A DNA stretch of 64,000 bases from Allolobophora icterica (Eukaryota; Annelida; Clitellata; Crassiclitellata; Lumbricidae), in contig OY744610.1 of NCBI GenBank assembly GCA_963556255.1, positions 15,113,730 to 15,177,729 on the forward strand, written 5' to 3'. Both the position numbers and the translations under genes were made by a program. Of this stretch, positions 1 through 11,696 are shown in pieces. The stretch's first letter is position 1, and each line of letters starts with the position of its first letter. The notes below the pieces were generated by a model. That model did no database searches, had not been told where the DNA came from, and saw only the letters and a program-made list of their open reading frames with translations.

Positions 1-183
1 TAAGTACACCCTAGGGGTTAGTCAACAAAATTTCTCGCGCTAAAGTTGACCCAGTTCAAAGCTGTCCATCTGTCTAATAAAATCACCGCCTCTGGGCATG
101 AGTGGGTTCCTGCTACAAACGGTAGGGGCCCTATGAACTGTTTAGAGCTAGGTCTGTGTAAATTTTAAATTGTTTAGCAACTC

Positions 184-324
184 GCAAGATCAAGCAAAAC
201 ATGGATGGACAACGTCAAGGAAGACGTGAAGAGCAAAGGCACGGACTTAACCATGGTGCGCGAAACTGTCAGAGACAGAACACTATGGAGAAACTTCATA
301 AGAGCCTCATCGTCGGGAAACTGA
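184..324 (+). pseudogene. LINE reverse-transcriptase ORF, C-terminal remnant
   Basis: The frame ending at TGA 322-324 reads ARSSKTWMDNVKEDV, later TVRDRTLWRNFIRAS. The spacing of TWxDNxKED and DRxxWR is typical of the extreme C-terminus of non-LTR retrotransposon ORF2 proteins. Nothing upstream in the window continues the reverse transcriptase, so this is a truncated fossil. The exact clade cannot be told from so short a piece. Confidence 0.6.
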
Positions 325-1088
325 TGGAAGAGAAGAAAGAAGAAGAAGAAGATCAAGCAAACAGAACTAATTAAATCTCAAACTGAAATTTTGTATTTAT
401 TATAATCTACACTCTACAGTAGTAAAATAAAATGTCAAAGTACGTTCTGGAGGCGAGTACACGCTCCCCAGAGGTGAGTATGCTAAAAAAAATTGTGAGG
501 TGAGTATACGGTCTCTATAGGTGAGTACACACTGCATACCCAGTATCCACGTATACCCTCGTCTACAGCCCTGGTTTGGAGAAAAAGAACTGATTTTAAG
601 TATTTTTTGTTAGCCAGAGGTCAACGCTACATATCCTAAACTATAAGCCTCAAATTGAAACAAATTCTTTGACGGACAGGAAACCCATGCATATGTAAGC
701 CTCGAAATGCATTTGAACCGTTCATGTTTAACTACAAATTAATCTTGTGAGCTATCGTAATAATTACGCAATAAAATTTTAGATTTTTCAAAACCAGATC
801 CCAATCCCGATTCGAGGCAATGCCATGACGTAATATATTTTATTAATGGTTTTGAGTAAAACTGACAAGCCTTCCAAACTCTCTTCTTTTAGTATAAATA
901 AGTGAGCCACTTTAAAGTCGATTGCATTCTGGAATCACTTGTGCTTGACTCCATGGGTTGCAATTTCATCTATTTCACCAACACTTCCCAGGAGAGTTCT
1001 ATTCCTGCATGAGGATAGTTTTAAACATGTACAGTAAGGTTTATTAGTAGTGTACCAGCTCAAAAATACCCAATGAAAGGCTATTCAA
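325..1088. other. Gene-free stretch
   Basis: No coding signal, RNA gene or clear mobile-element end is visible. Around 465-535 there are short spaced repeats of a GGTGAGTA core, too degenerate to classify. Confidence 0.5.
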
Positions 1089-1302
1089 ATCCAAGAGTTA
1101 GAGGGTCACGAGGTGAAATCATCAACGTTTTAAAGGTGGTCGATGTTTAGAACTTTCTAATAGCACAGAGCACACACAGCAAACCATCAGAGCAGATCCA
1201 AGAGTTAAAGGGCCATGAGGTCAGATCATCAACATGGCGAAGTTAGGCGACGTTTCGAATCGTCTAGCAGCGCAGAGCACATAAAGCAAACCATCAGAGC
1301 AG
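1089..1302. repeat. Two-copy tandem repeat, 107-bp period
   Basis: Copies start with ATCCAAGAGTTA at 1089 and 1196 and both end in GCAAACCATCAGAGCAG. They are exactly in register at 107 bp but differ at many internal bases, so the duplication is not recent. Confidence 0.75.
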
Positions 1303-3753
1303 ATCCGGCACAATCATGTCTGGGCCAACATGGCAATCATTTTAACTGTACACACACCTGTGACACACACTCACCTGTAGTAGGCCTAAAAGAAGAATAG
1401 AATCCTTTTCACTCTAATCCGAATCCCGTATAGAGATACCAAATTAACAGGTCTTTTCCATATTAATATGGAATTTTTTTTCTTAGACTCACGATTCAGT
1501 TCATGCTGATCCTTAAAACGCACCGAATAATTGTTGAGACGAATTTGATATGAAAAAAACTGTTCAATTTCGTTTTGGTTTTCATGCACATTACTGCTTT
1601 CCTAAAACCTCTGAAGTTAATAAATCGGCCATGAAATAACTTTTGCTTTGAATCCTGCCACATAAATTAACTTCCTATACATAATATTAATTATAGTGTT
1701 GGGTACTTGTAAATTGGTGTAGGGGGATTATATGTAATGACGTTGTGGAAACGCCTCGATACGCATATGTATATATTCGTGTATCTTAAGCTATACAGTA
1801 TACACGTGAGTTGGTAACTCATGCATGATATCTTTCTATCACACGTGCACAGAGTTACTTATCCTGCTACCCTGATATCTACGGTTGTCTACATCCTGAC
1901 GACATCACGGGTTTCAGCTATATGCAGGACAAAAGAATGACAAAAGATGGCAGGATGAGGATTCGAGTTGACTCCTCGCTGCTCATTCGATTTCCTCCTT
2001 GCACGATTCGTAAACAGAGTCACTTTTAGTTTAAATTGCTAAAAGGCCAAGCCTCAGAAGAGACAGGTCCATTTTTAAAGACAGTACCGTATCGCTATTT
2101 ATATAAGCTTCTTTAAATCTACACCTAGAAACGGAAATATCTTGGTTTCAAAATATTACAGAGATTTACTGTGAAAGGTATAAAAAATGCGTGAACATTT
2201 TATATCCAAACATTAATAAAGGATAGGTCTATGTCCTATTTGAAGCAGATCTCTTGTCGAGAATATCACTGCCTAGATAATCTTCTATAGAACGACGCAT
2301 AACGGGGCATCTAGCCAATTATTTTGTTCTGCTTCTTTTAGTTCTGTCTATTTACGTCGAGGTAAATTTCTGCTCTAGGCCTAAATCGTTACATCAGTGA
2401 AGCGGCAACTACTGAAATGCAAACTTTCCATTGATATAGTCACGCACGCACGACTTTCAATTGTGTCCGAGGCGAACGGAATTATAGCCAATGTGATTTA
2501 AGGGTCGGCGCTCATTAATATACATGAGAGTATAACTCCGCATAAGCGTTTCACCAGTCTAGGCATTTGGAACATGCAACAACATACGTACGTGTAACGA
2601 CAACGCCGGTGACATATATACAGACGATATGTTGCTCTGATTATACTGAAGTCGAATCGTATGAGACATAAAACGAATTGGTAGATCTCTATCAGTGTAT
2701 TGTCACTTGTCAACGTAAGATTTAGAAAATTTACAATTGGAAGTTCTTTTGAACGAGGATAACTTACTGCAGGTAACAGGTTCAGGTTTGAATTGTAATC
2801 CCCTCTAAAAGTTGCACCTGTTAGATCTGTTTCTCAGCCAGGCTTTTACAGTATGTTTCAGTATGTATGTATCTGGACTTTATATTATAAAGCGCAGTTT
2901 AAAAATCCATCGAAGGCGCTATGAACAAAGCTGTCTAAAAACTCTAAGGGATCTGAACAGGTGTATCTTAACGTGTACTATGAACAGTAATTTAAGCAGC
3001 GTTAAGGGGACAGCTAGAATGTCAACTGGATGGACAAACGCACGAGCGCGCATTCCATTGACTTCAATCCTCTGATATTGAATTCGATGACTTGTGGTGT
3101 CATACCTGCAAGAATGTAATTAAGGAAATCATGAGACTGATATCAGAGATGGACGGAGGTTGCAGTCATCACGGGCGAGGACACTATCGAGACAGACGCC
3201 GTGCGTGTGTATGGGCTATTCCACATGCTAGCACAGACCGAGGCTCAACAACAGCTGTTTCAGTAATCGAAGTCCTAATATATTATTTGAAATGTTAGGT
3301 CGACAAACTCTTTGGTTTTAAGAGTGTAGGGGTCGTCGAAAGCAATGTGTCCAAAATTAGAGCAGCCAGCTTTTATCACAAAAAGGACATTTTTTCTTTA
3401 ATCGCTCCACAATTGATTGTGTTACTACCACCTGAATCTTCACTACCTGCAGATTTACTAACAGCATATCTGCCAACCAGATCTGCGCCACCTGCATCTC
3501 CACCATCTCCACCTTTATCAACAGCACCTCTACCACCGGCATCTTTGCCACTTGTATATCTAACACCTTCATCTCTACCACTTGCATCTCTAACATCTGT
3601 TGATCTGCATTATGGAATTTCTATCTCTTACACTTCCAGCACAAGAGTAAAGAGGACCACAACTATTAGTAACTATATTGCAGTGTATTTACACGCATAT
3701 AACTTCATTATTTCGATTGTATCTCTGGAGGTAATAATGCCAATTTTATTCAG
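1303..3753. other. Gene-free stretch and presumed 5' region of Mab-21-like gene 1
   Basis: Only short, unsupported reading frames are present. At about 3430-3600 there is a degenerate short repeat built on CATCTCTACCACTTG-like units, which reads as a Pro/Ser/Leu-rich stretch in frame with gene 1. Neither paralogue has it, and a 3' splice site (TTTTATTCAG, ending 3753) lies between it and the conserved start, so it is treated as noncoding. A promoter or leader exon for gene 1 should lie here but cannot be placed. Confidence 0.5.
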
Positions 3754-3754
3754 A

Positions 3755-6547
3755 ATGGAAGAAGTTTCTGCATTCATCGTTGGCACGTGCGAGATTCGTC
3801 CTAAGATGCTCGCTGATGGCTTTGATTCTTTTCAATTTAGAAAACTGTCTTCAGGACAAGTGCTTTGGCATGGTTTTCAGTGTGGCAGCACTGTTGAATT
3901 CTACGTCAAACCCATAATTTCATGCGTCGACGACATGGATTTTATGAGATCTGATTGTGAACGCCTGGCCTTCACAGAAGACTTTCCGGTTTTACCAGAT
4001 GATATTCATGGTTTACTTGACACACTGGACTGTGAACAGATTATGCCAAATCCTGATTACCCTGGATATGTTGAGCTTCAAAGATTGGGGGAAATCAGAT
4101 ATAGCTGGCATTGCAAACAGTTTCAATTTAAGAATTCTAGCGATTCAACGAAGAGAGTTTATAGGCATTGCAATCTTGAGAAAGTGGGTGATCACAAAAT
4201 AGTTGGTCCAGCGATAAGGTTCACAGCAACACCGTACGACGTAGTTCCATGCCTATGGTGCCCACAGTGGCCAAAAGAAGCAAAAAATTGGCCTTTTCGA
4301 AGTAGAAATAACGGATGGCCGACGACTGCCATCATCCGCGATGTACTACAGAATGGCTGCCATATTGTACTTGCAAAGCACCCTGCTTGCAGAACCGATG
4401 CACATCAGTGGAGGGTGTCTTTTTCTGCAGCGGAGTTATGTTTAATTCAAAGCTGGACTCCTGTTCAGCAGATTGTCTACCATATGCTAAGATTCTTTGC
4501 CAAGCGGGAACTAATCAGAAAAGATCGTGTAAAAGAAGACGAAGTTCTGTGTACATATCACTTTAAAACACTTATGCTGTGGTCTTGTGAAGAGATGTCA
4601 CCTGAATGGTGGAATTCCTCGTCTGTCATTGAAATATGCTGTTATTTATTGGGAACGCTGTCAGAATGGCTAAAAAAAAGATATTGTCGGAACTATTTTA
4701 TTCCTCAGGCAAATCTGTTTCATGAATGCATGAACCAGACAATAATTGATGAGACTATTGTACTGTTGACTGAATTCTGCCATTTTAACATTTTTAGTGC
4801 TTGGTTTTCGGTGAAGTACATTACGCCAGTCTTAGAGAGAGTTTTAAAAATTGAGGATAAAGTGGAGGCTGTGAGAGATTTTGGATATTGGATGCTGCGC
4901 ATCTGCGAAGCAATAGATGTTGGGAAACTTGAAAACTTTGACCGGCAGTTTGCATACGGATTCTGGATTTGTAGTAAGCGGAATATTTTTGAAATCAGAA
5001 CGGGGAAAGGCTTTGTATTTTACAGGTACTTAAATACTGTGTGCTTTTTGAGAAATTTTCCATTTGAGGTGCTAGATGGATTTTTCTTTCCAGGGACAGT
5101 AGTGTACTCATCACGTTTTCCACATTTTGTAAAGCTATTGTTCATTTTATATTCCGCTAATGCATTAGAATTTCAACAAACTACATACGATAACGAAATT
5201 TTTACTGAATTTATAAGAGAAGTTTCATGGCAACCGAAAGTCCTAAGGTCGAAGTATCATAACTTTCCAACACCCAATGAAACTAGTTTCGACAGAAGTA
5301 TCGTCCTTTTCATGAAAGCTAAAGGTCTTATGGAGAATTTAACTGGGTTAAATAGTCCTCAAGAATTCAAACTAATATCTCAGTTATCAAAAGAGCTACT
5401 TAGAAATGCGTTGCTCTGTAATGATTCTATGTCCAGGTCTATCAGAGACGCAGCTTTTGTCTACATGGCTGCCCTTTATTTTTCGGAAATGGATTACGAG
5501 ACTGCCGTAGACCTCTGCTCGACAGTTTTCACCATTCAAGCGCCTGATGATGAGGAAGAGAAGGAGGAAAAGCAGGAGGAGAAAGAAACGTTAAATGCAG
5601 GATGTTTGTTTTACATTGACGACGTTGTAAGAATTATTGGCTTTTATCTGCTTTTCAAGCGGATTCAAGATAATTTTCAGTACAACAAGAGACGCTATTT
5701 TCTTGATTTGCGCCTCACACCAGAGGTGTTTGCGAACTATTTGATAATCTCGTCAAATGAAAGAAGGCTTAAGGCATTCAGACTTAATTACGATTTTAAA
5801 ACGTCAACATTTCCGTTGGGAGAAATTTTGGTTACTCTAACAAATCGGAAAGCGTTTATATCACCTAATAGTACAGGAAGTGTTGTACGCGCGTACAAAA
5901 GAACCTCTCCAATTGAAAACTTTGAATCAGCCAGTAAAAGCCTTGTTCAATTGCTCTTGGAATATTCCTTAGAAACTATGACAACATTTTATAATGCGAT
6001 CTGCAAAGACCTTGGCATTCACTGCAGTACAGTTGACTGTTACCGTGCTGCATATCTGCACAATTGTCGTAAATATCCTGAGGTTTTGCATCTGTGTGAA
6101 CGAATTCTCGATGAACCTGATCTAGAAATCCAACTGAAAGAACTTGCTTTTGCAAATGTTATGATGATGCCACCGCTTTATTCTTATTTTGACAGAGACA
6201 TTCAATGTCTGCTTGAATTTCACACTCTTGTTTACTATTTCTCGCCTCTGAATGAAGATATGTTGAACATAAAACGCACAACTACTACGTCGTTTCAGCA
6301 ATTTTTTGCCCGACAAACTTACTCTGATAAGAATACACTCTCAAGAATTCTTGGCGAACCTTACTTTCTGAAATGTCACTATTTCCTAAGAAGACATTTC
6401 CTGGCAAGATATTTGAAAGTGAGATGCCTCATCGACTGCAATTATTCAAACTCAGAAGTGATGTTCGAATTTAAGAAACTAAAAAGCAACCTTCCATTTG
6501 AGCACATCATTCGATGCTTTCTTCAACAAAAAATTCGACGACTTTAG
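3755..6547 (+). CDS. Mab-21 / cGAS-like nucleotidyltransferase with TPR-like C-terminal region (gene 1)
   Basis: Intact 930-aa single-exon ORF. Residues 1-165 hold a nucleotidyltransferase core: GS at 44-45, E48, the DxD pair D60/D62 and the later acid D162 in YDVVPCLWCPQWP. Residues 165-324 are the Mab-21 helical region, with GWPT, WRVSFSAAE, LCTYHFKTLMLW and WL...NYFIP. These match the Mab-21/cGLR family, whose members make cyclic or linear nucleotide second messengers on sensing nucleic acid. A cGAS-type zinc thumb is not evident. Residues 330-930 are a long helical region with two TPR-like helix pairs (about 564-592 and 758-784), a conserved ETLNAGCL block (611-618) and a Glu/Lys-rich insert (599-611) longer than in the paralogues. 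The start at 3755 was chosen because the paralogues begin at the same point and a splice acceptor precedes it; the frame is open upstream to about 3347. Enzymatic activity is inferred, not shown. Confidence 0.85.
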   Translation: MEEVSAFIVGTCEIRPKMLADGFDSFQFRKLSSGQVLWHGFQCGSTVEFYVKPIISCVDDMDFMRSDCERLAFTEDFPVLPDDIHGLLDTLDCEQIMPNPDYPGYVELQRLGEIRYSWHCKQFQFKNSSDSTKRVYRHCNLEKVGDHKIVGPAIRFTATPYDVVPCLWCPQWPKEAKNWPFRSRNNGWPTTAIIRDVLQNGCHIVLAKHPACRTDAHQWRVSFSAAELCLIQSWTPVQQIVYHMLRFFAKRELIRKDRVKEDEVLCTYHFKTLMLWSCEEMSPEWWNSSSVIEICCYLLGTLSEWLKKRYCRNYFIPQANLFHECMNQTIIDETIVLLTEFCHFNIFSAWFSVKYITPVLERVLKIEDKVEAVRDFGYWMLRICEAIDVGKLENFDRQFAYGFWICSKRNIFEIRTGKGFVFYRYLNTVCFLRNFPFEVLDGFFFPGTVVYSSRFPHFVKLLFILYSANALEFQQTTYDNEIFTEFIREVSWQPKVLRSKYHNFPTPNETSFDRSIVLFMKAKGLMENLTGLNSPQEFKLISQLSKELLRNALLCNDSMSRSIRDAAFVYMAALYFSEMDYETAVDLCSTVFTIQAPDDEEEKEEKQEEKETLNAGCLFYIDDVVRIIGFYLLFKRIQDNFQYNKRRYFLDLRLTPEVFANYLIISSNERRLKAFRLNYDFKTSTFPLGEILVTLTNRKAFISPNSTGSVVRAYKRTSPIENFESASKSLVQLLLEYSLETMTTFYNAICKDLGIHCSTVDCYRAAYLHNCRKYPEVLHLCERILDEPDLEIQLKELAFANVMMMPPLYSYFDRDIQCLLEFHTLVYYFSPLNEDMLNIKRTTTTSFQQFFARQTYSDKNTLSRILGEPYFLKCHYFLRRHFLARYLKVRCLIDCNYSNSEVMFEFKKLKSNLPFEHIIRCFLQQKIRRL

Positions 6548-6859
6548 AATGCTATTAATGTAAGAGATGTCATGAAGTAAAGACTTGTGTCAGTGGCAGT
6601 AAAAACGATACGTGCAAATAACCATGCAATAAACGTGATTACTTGCTGTGACTATTCCTTGATCGATATCCTCCAAACTTCAGCGGAGGAGTTCTACGCT
6701 GCACTGCAGAACAAGGTTCTCCATCGAAGCTTTCCAACGTTTGAAAGACTAATAATAGTTATCTCATTCAGAAGTATAAACACGACGATTTCTCAGGCAA
6801 CCCGTAACCAGATGGAAGATTTAATTTCAAGATATTTGTACTTATGAATGTAGCTTAAT

Positions 6860-6865
6860 AATAAA
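6860..6865 (+). promoter_or_regulatory. Candidate polyadenylation signal of gene 1
   Basis: AATAAA lies 313 bases after the gene 1 stop codon. A second AATAAA follows at 6930-6935. Either could serve; a cDNA end would decide. Confidence 0.45.
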
Positions 6866-7137
6866 TCTATACTACGCGTGTTTCTTTACTCGTCATAAAT
6901 TATGTAGGAATGCAAATAGGCCTACATGGAATAAAATTTCACGGATTTGAAATGGCACAAGCGTTACTCAAACGCTTCCTTTGTCCTGTGTTGTATTACA
7001 AATAGACTTTCGATACGCGATGCTCTCTTCCGTTTCTTCAGCCGTAAATATTTCCTTAAAATTCAACACCTTATTCCGGATATTGACCTGAAGACGACTT
7101 AGTTAAATGTGGCGCTACATCGGTTGATGCCTTGCTA

Positions 7138-8438
7138 CTTAGATACCTGCGCCATATAAATTATTATTTAATTGTTATTTGTTGCTTGGTAACATTTATT
7201 GTTCCGATGTCTTATGCGCAGAGCATTAGCCGATGACTCATCAAAACCAGACCGTAATATCCACGAAAGAAGAGTCCGTTAACACAGATACGGCCTATGG
7301 TGGATCATGCAACCTGAACATAGCAAGTCATTAATTGAGACCGAAATGACATAAGCGACTGAGCGGAACCAACAGTTACAGGGAAAGAGTTCCAACATCT
7401 AGGACCAGCATAAGATAACGATCGTTCATCAAAAACATGTCTAATGGCAGTTTGACCAGAGGCAGAGAATCAAGCGACCTGATTGAATAATAATTTGTCA
7501 AGAGTATAAGGATTTAATTTAAGTATTGTGGTTGGCCAGAATGCGTTGCTCTATAAACTATAAGCTCTAATTTATAGTCCTTTGCGGAAAAAGAAGCCAA
7601 TTCATGTGGACGTCTGGGTTGACGATATATATGAGTAGAAATCGTAACCGGAATCATGAACTCTGAATTTCTGAATAGTTACTCTAAAGCTAAGCTGAAT
7701 TAAGACAATTCAAACAGTTTAAAACTAAGCTGATACAGACAGTTATTTGCACGATAAGCAATCAAGTAACATAGATTCTAATATTTCTACTAAATCATTT
7801 ATTATAGTGTATATTAACCATTGCAATCGGAACAGTGGTGCTATGACTCTACTCACCGGTTTTACCTACAGATGAGCTTTTAAGGACATCTTTAAACAAC
7901 ATCTGTAAAACCAGAAGCCAGTGAAATCATACTTCTTTCTGGCAGATTCGATTGATTAAGTCGCGCTTGTAAGCTATTTCCAGCCCAAAGTGCTAAACAT
8001 AGACCTTACAGTACTTGTTATCATTTGCATCTTTATGTCGTGCCTTTCGTCGTTCCTTGCTTAATATTATGCCATATAGCTTACAATGTGCGCCAACTGT
8101 TGATGTATTGTGCATTTTACACACAGGTGCTATAGAAGTTGCTGTTAAAACTATGATGCTCTATCTGTATGTTATGCTTCAGTTTCTCTTCGTTCGCCCA
8201 CGTTCATTCATTGTATTTGTCTAAGGTTATGTTATATTACCTTAGACCTTATTTAGAGCTCTCTTATTTTGTCTACCACGCGCTCACAGCGCATCGGGAG
8301 ACACAGCTCCACCACATCACTCTGTCCTCCGCAGCCCTCTCAACCTCCTCCCACGTAGTTTAATATAACGTAATAAAATCAATTACTTAGGCCTAATTTA
8401 TTTAGCGCTCTCTTGTTTTGTCTACCACCAGACATTAC
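7138..8438. repeat. Dispersed 1.3-kb repeat, copy A
   Basis: From CTTAGATACCTGCGCCATA to GTCTACCACCAGACATTAC this copy aligns along its whole length, same orientation, with 15952-17709. It lacks the 574-bp insertion of copy B but carries about 100 extra bases near 8225-8400, where the terminal GCTCTCTTxTTTTGTCTACCAC segment is doubled. No coding frame is shared by the copies. It is probably an old nonautonomous transposable element. Confidence 0.75.
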
Positions 8439-8734
8439 TCAACGTAACTACGGCGAAACAGAAGTCTCTATTTGGAGCCAGAAAGCGCCAGTAGCAACTG
8501 TTTTAATCAAACGGCAGAGGTAAGAGAAAGATGATTCCAAATGATCCCATATCCGATAGAATGCACGACGTCGTTTATGAGCCAAACAGATAAGCAATTC
8601 CCTCCTAGAACTCAAATGTGAGACCTGCACCTGATCATACTCAAGATAGAGCATCACAGTCTCTTTGGATAAACACTTGCGTCACCCTTTCCATGTTCGA
8701 CTAATGCTGTATACGACTCATCGAATGCTTATCA

Positions 8735-8890
8735 TTGGCTGCCATCCCTTTGGACAGTCAATACAACGGGATCTCAAAGGGCGCGGCACCAATTCAAACG
8801 GGCAGCGGTGGTAAAGGATCTCACCCGATCAATTCATTGAAATATTGGCGGGGTCGAGGCCACACGGTCGCCATAGAAAAGGTGTATACA
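8735..8890 (+). repeat. Dispersed repeat with CAAACGGGCAGCGGTGG core, copy 1
   Basis: The segment CTCAAAGGGCG, then AATTCAAACGGGCAGCGGTGG, then ATCTCACCCGATCAATTCA recurs at 21775-21950 (same strand) and at 49610-49720 (opposite strand). Three diverged copies in 64 kb indicate an interspersed repeat, class unknown. Confidence 0.65.
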
Positions 8891-9083
8891 ATTACATCTA
8901 CATTTGATGCTCCGTGCAAAATACTTATGAAGTGACCGACCATGGTTGTTATCTCTACTACACGATGTATTCTGTTATAAAACTGCTGACGTCAGCCTAA
9001 TGGCATCAAAGTTTTGTGACACTTTACACTACAGAATACACGTAATGCTATTGGCCGCACATCATGAGCTTAATTGCCAAATA

Positions 9084-9090
9084 TGCATAT

Positions 9091-9153
<63 letters not shown>
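9084..9153. repeat. (AT)n microsatellite
   Basis: Nearly pure alternating AT with a few single-base interruptions. The Ile/Tyr frames across it are artefacts of the repeat. Confidence 0.9.
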
Positions 9154-9154
<1 letters not shown>

Positions 9155-9294
9155 GGCAGGGTCTATTACAGGGCATATTTTAACTGTATAAGTAGTGGGA
9201 CAAATGTCCCAGTAGTATTAGAATTTGTCCCAGTAATTTGGGTGATTTGTCCCAGTATACTCTACTTTTAATGTTATATTACAATATTAAATTA

Positions 9295-9845
9295 TTAACC
9301 TTCTAATTCGAAATATTCAACGAATGAAACTTTATCTGAAAATCGAATCGATGCATGCCATAAATACAGTTCCAGTCGCTGAAAGAGGATCTCATGGTCA
9401 GCCATGTCAAAGTCGGATGAGACATCAAAAAGCGCCAGGAGAGAGATGAGAGAGGGATCAATAGCTACATAAAGATCTGACAGAAGGGATAAGAGAGCAG
9501 TTTCGGTGGAATGGTGGCCCCTGAAGCCAGATTGGGCGGCCGGCAAAAACCCAGCTTGATCAAAGTAGGAAAGTATAGCTGGAGTGAAACAAGTCTTTCA
9601 AGGGTCTTTGGGAGGAAAGAAAGATGGAAGATGGGCCGGTAATTTTGACAGGCATTTTGGTCAAGGTTTTGCTTTTTCAAGGTCGGGAAAACAGTAGCCC
9701 GTTTTAGGGAAGCAGGTAGGTAACCCTCATAAAGCGATCTGTTAAATATATAAACTAGAAGTGGAGGTAAATCGTCCAAAATATTCACCAAAATGGTGGA
9801 AAAGGGTCCAGTTCGCATGATTTTTGTTTGACGATCCAATTATTT
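9295..9845 (-). pseudogene. L2-type LINE fragment, frameshifted
   Basis: On the minus strand two overlapping frames (9839-9465 and 9546-9295) reproduce the N-terminal third of the reverse transcriptase at 60174-61691: LVNILDD, PTLKKQNLDQNACQNYRPI, QSGFRGHHSTETALLSLLSD, LALFDVSSDFDMADHEIL. Frameshifts and truncation before the catalytic YADD motif make it dead. Sequence just upstream (to about 9980) may be earlier parts of the same element. Confidence 0.85.
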
Positions 9846-10089
9846 GACGAAGTTTCGTTTCAACTATTGAAGGAATCCTTCAAAGGGGTCCTCCGTGTGG
9901 GAGAATTGCGGAGGAGGGGCATCAAGAGTCCCCGCTCAAAGATCAGTAATCTTCCAAGTCATGATCTGCAGGAAATCCTCAGCAGAAAAGGCAGGTTGAC
10001 CCACTGAGCGCGTACTCTGTCCAAATGGGCCGAAGATTGGTGACCAAAGACGTATTGGGTTGTTTTTATGTTGCTCAACCAGGCCCATA

Positions 10090-10170
10090 TCGGTCTTGCG
10101 TTCCCCAAAGACATTTCTCTTTCCCCGGGGCCTATGTGCTAAGAGCGCCTCTGGGTGGTAATTCTGCCAC
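10090..10170 (+). pseudogene. L2-type LINE 3'-end fragment
   Basis: TTCCCCGGGGCCTATGTGCT and AGAGCGCCTCTG match the last codons of the LINE ORF that ends at 61691. It lies in the opposite orientation to the fragment at 9295-9845, so the two are a rearranged pair or separate insertions. Confidence 0.6.
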
Positions 10171-10184
10171 TTTGTTTTTTTTTC

Positions 10185-10480
10185 AGTGCTACGTATGTGT
10201 CTTTAGTTCCTTGACCCCGAAAATATTAATTTAGACTCTATAATCATGTTTCCACCACATACATGACTTTACTTACAGCCATTCGAAGATATTTGGCCAC
10301 CATTTTGTCCACCATTTTGCTTTTTTGGCAATGCTACATATACGTCTTTAGTTCCGTTGCATTCCTTGACCCCGAAAATGTTAATTTACACTCTAAAATC
10401 ATGTTTACATCACATACATGACCAAACTTACAGCCATTCGAAGTTATTTGGCCACAATTTTGTCCGCCATCTTGTTTTCG
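10185..10480. repeat. Two-copy tandem repeat, about 145-155 bp
   Basis: Unit 1 begins AGTGCTACGTATGTGTCTTT at 10185 and unit 2 begins AATGCTACATATACGTCTTT at 10330. Both continue through TTGACCCCGAAAAT, ACAGCCATTCGAAG and TTTGGCCAC. Unit 2 has a small insertion before CCTTGACCCC. Confidence 0.75.
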
Positions 10481-11696
10481 AATGCAACCGCTAAAAATCC
10501 AGCTTGGTAACCGCGATTTTTATTTTCAGCAGGGTCAAAGTAGTCTTGAAACACCTTTTAGGAAATTGTTACATGATTTGCTTCAGTCAATTTAAGCACG
10601 TTGTGTATATTTGAGTCATTCATTGGTCATTGGCGGCCATCTTTTTTGGCGCCAAAATTTGACCTTTTACCGTGGTCCGATTTCGGTAAGCTTTTAGTAC
10701 GTTCATCTTCCGACCTTATACACCCGAATAATCATCATAAAACATTTTTTTACAATTTGTTGGGGTCAAATGGACTACTGGATCATATGTACTTTGCAAA
10801 AGATGAGTTCAAAAATTGCATAGGCTGTCAAAATAATGTTCCAGAATATTTCTTACTGACAAAGGCTATTGTATAATCAGTCAAATAATAACAAATGAAA
10901 GTAAAATATTAACAAATAATAAGCTGCAAACTGATGATGAGTAGCTCTTTATTCTTTCACATATACATATTGTATACGCAACAAGACCATGATAGAGCCA
11001 AACGTAAAGACAATGACTCAGTTCTTTAAGCTTACATTGCACACACATATTTACTGCAATATTTCCACGCAGTTCTGCATCAGGGTCTAATAGACAACTG
11101 AATACCATTGAACTCAATACTTTTTAAAAGCAGTGCAACTATAATTTGCATTATACTCAACTGGAATTTTACTCTAAACTGCAAAACCGTACTTTTTATT
11201 ATTCGTGCTACTTTTGATGTAAAGATTTAAACTCCGCGAGTCATTTGTCTGTCTATAATAAATATCAGCTTTCCCATGCAGTTCATTTGAACAGTCATAT
11301 TATGAGTTAACTATCTCAAGACAACCTGGATGGAGCATTATGTACATTGTTCGTTTCAAACTTGCATAATACTCCTTACGAAACGAAAACTTAGCCTTTT
11401 ACCTAACGTCTTAGATTACACGGGATATATCCAAAAGGTCAGTGTATCAATAGAAAAAATAAAGCATTTACAGTGCATATCATTTAAAAGTACGGGTGGG
11501 CAGACTCATATCATATGATACAAATTATTTGAAACTAGTAATCATAAGCGTCCAAATTTGTAGTAGAATACGCCATAAGTTCGTAGGCTAAGCAATGACG
11601 TTAAATTTGTGTAGGTCTACTTCTGCAAATCAAATATCATCTATACTTTTCGCCATTAGAACATACTTTAGCCTGAACACTGAACAGTTAGGCCTA
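10481..11696. other. Gene-free 3' flank of gene 2
   Basis: No supported gene. A minus-strand AATAAA (TTTATT at 11195-11200) about 500 bases beyond the gene 2 stop is a possible but weak polyadenylation signal. Confidence 0.4.

Noticed and set aside
3347..3754. N-terminal extension of Mab-21-like gene 1 (about 136 codons, Pro/Ser/Leu-rich)
   Set aside because: Low-complexity repeat not shared by the paralogues, starts at GTG, and is separated from the conserved start by a splice acceptor.
6587..6847. 86-codon frame after gene 1
   Set aside because: No domain, no paralogue downstream of genes 2 or 3, and it lies in the probable 3' UTR.
10601..10876. 91-codon frame
   Set aside because: Overlaps sequence with GGCCATCTT-type dispersed repeats; no recognisable protein features.
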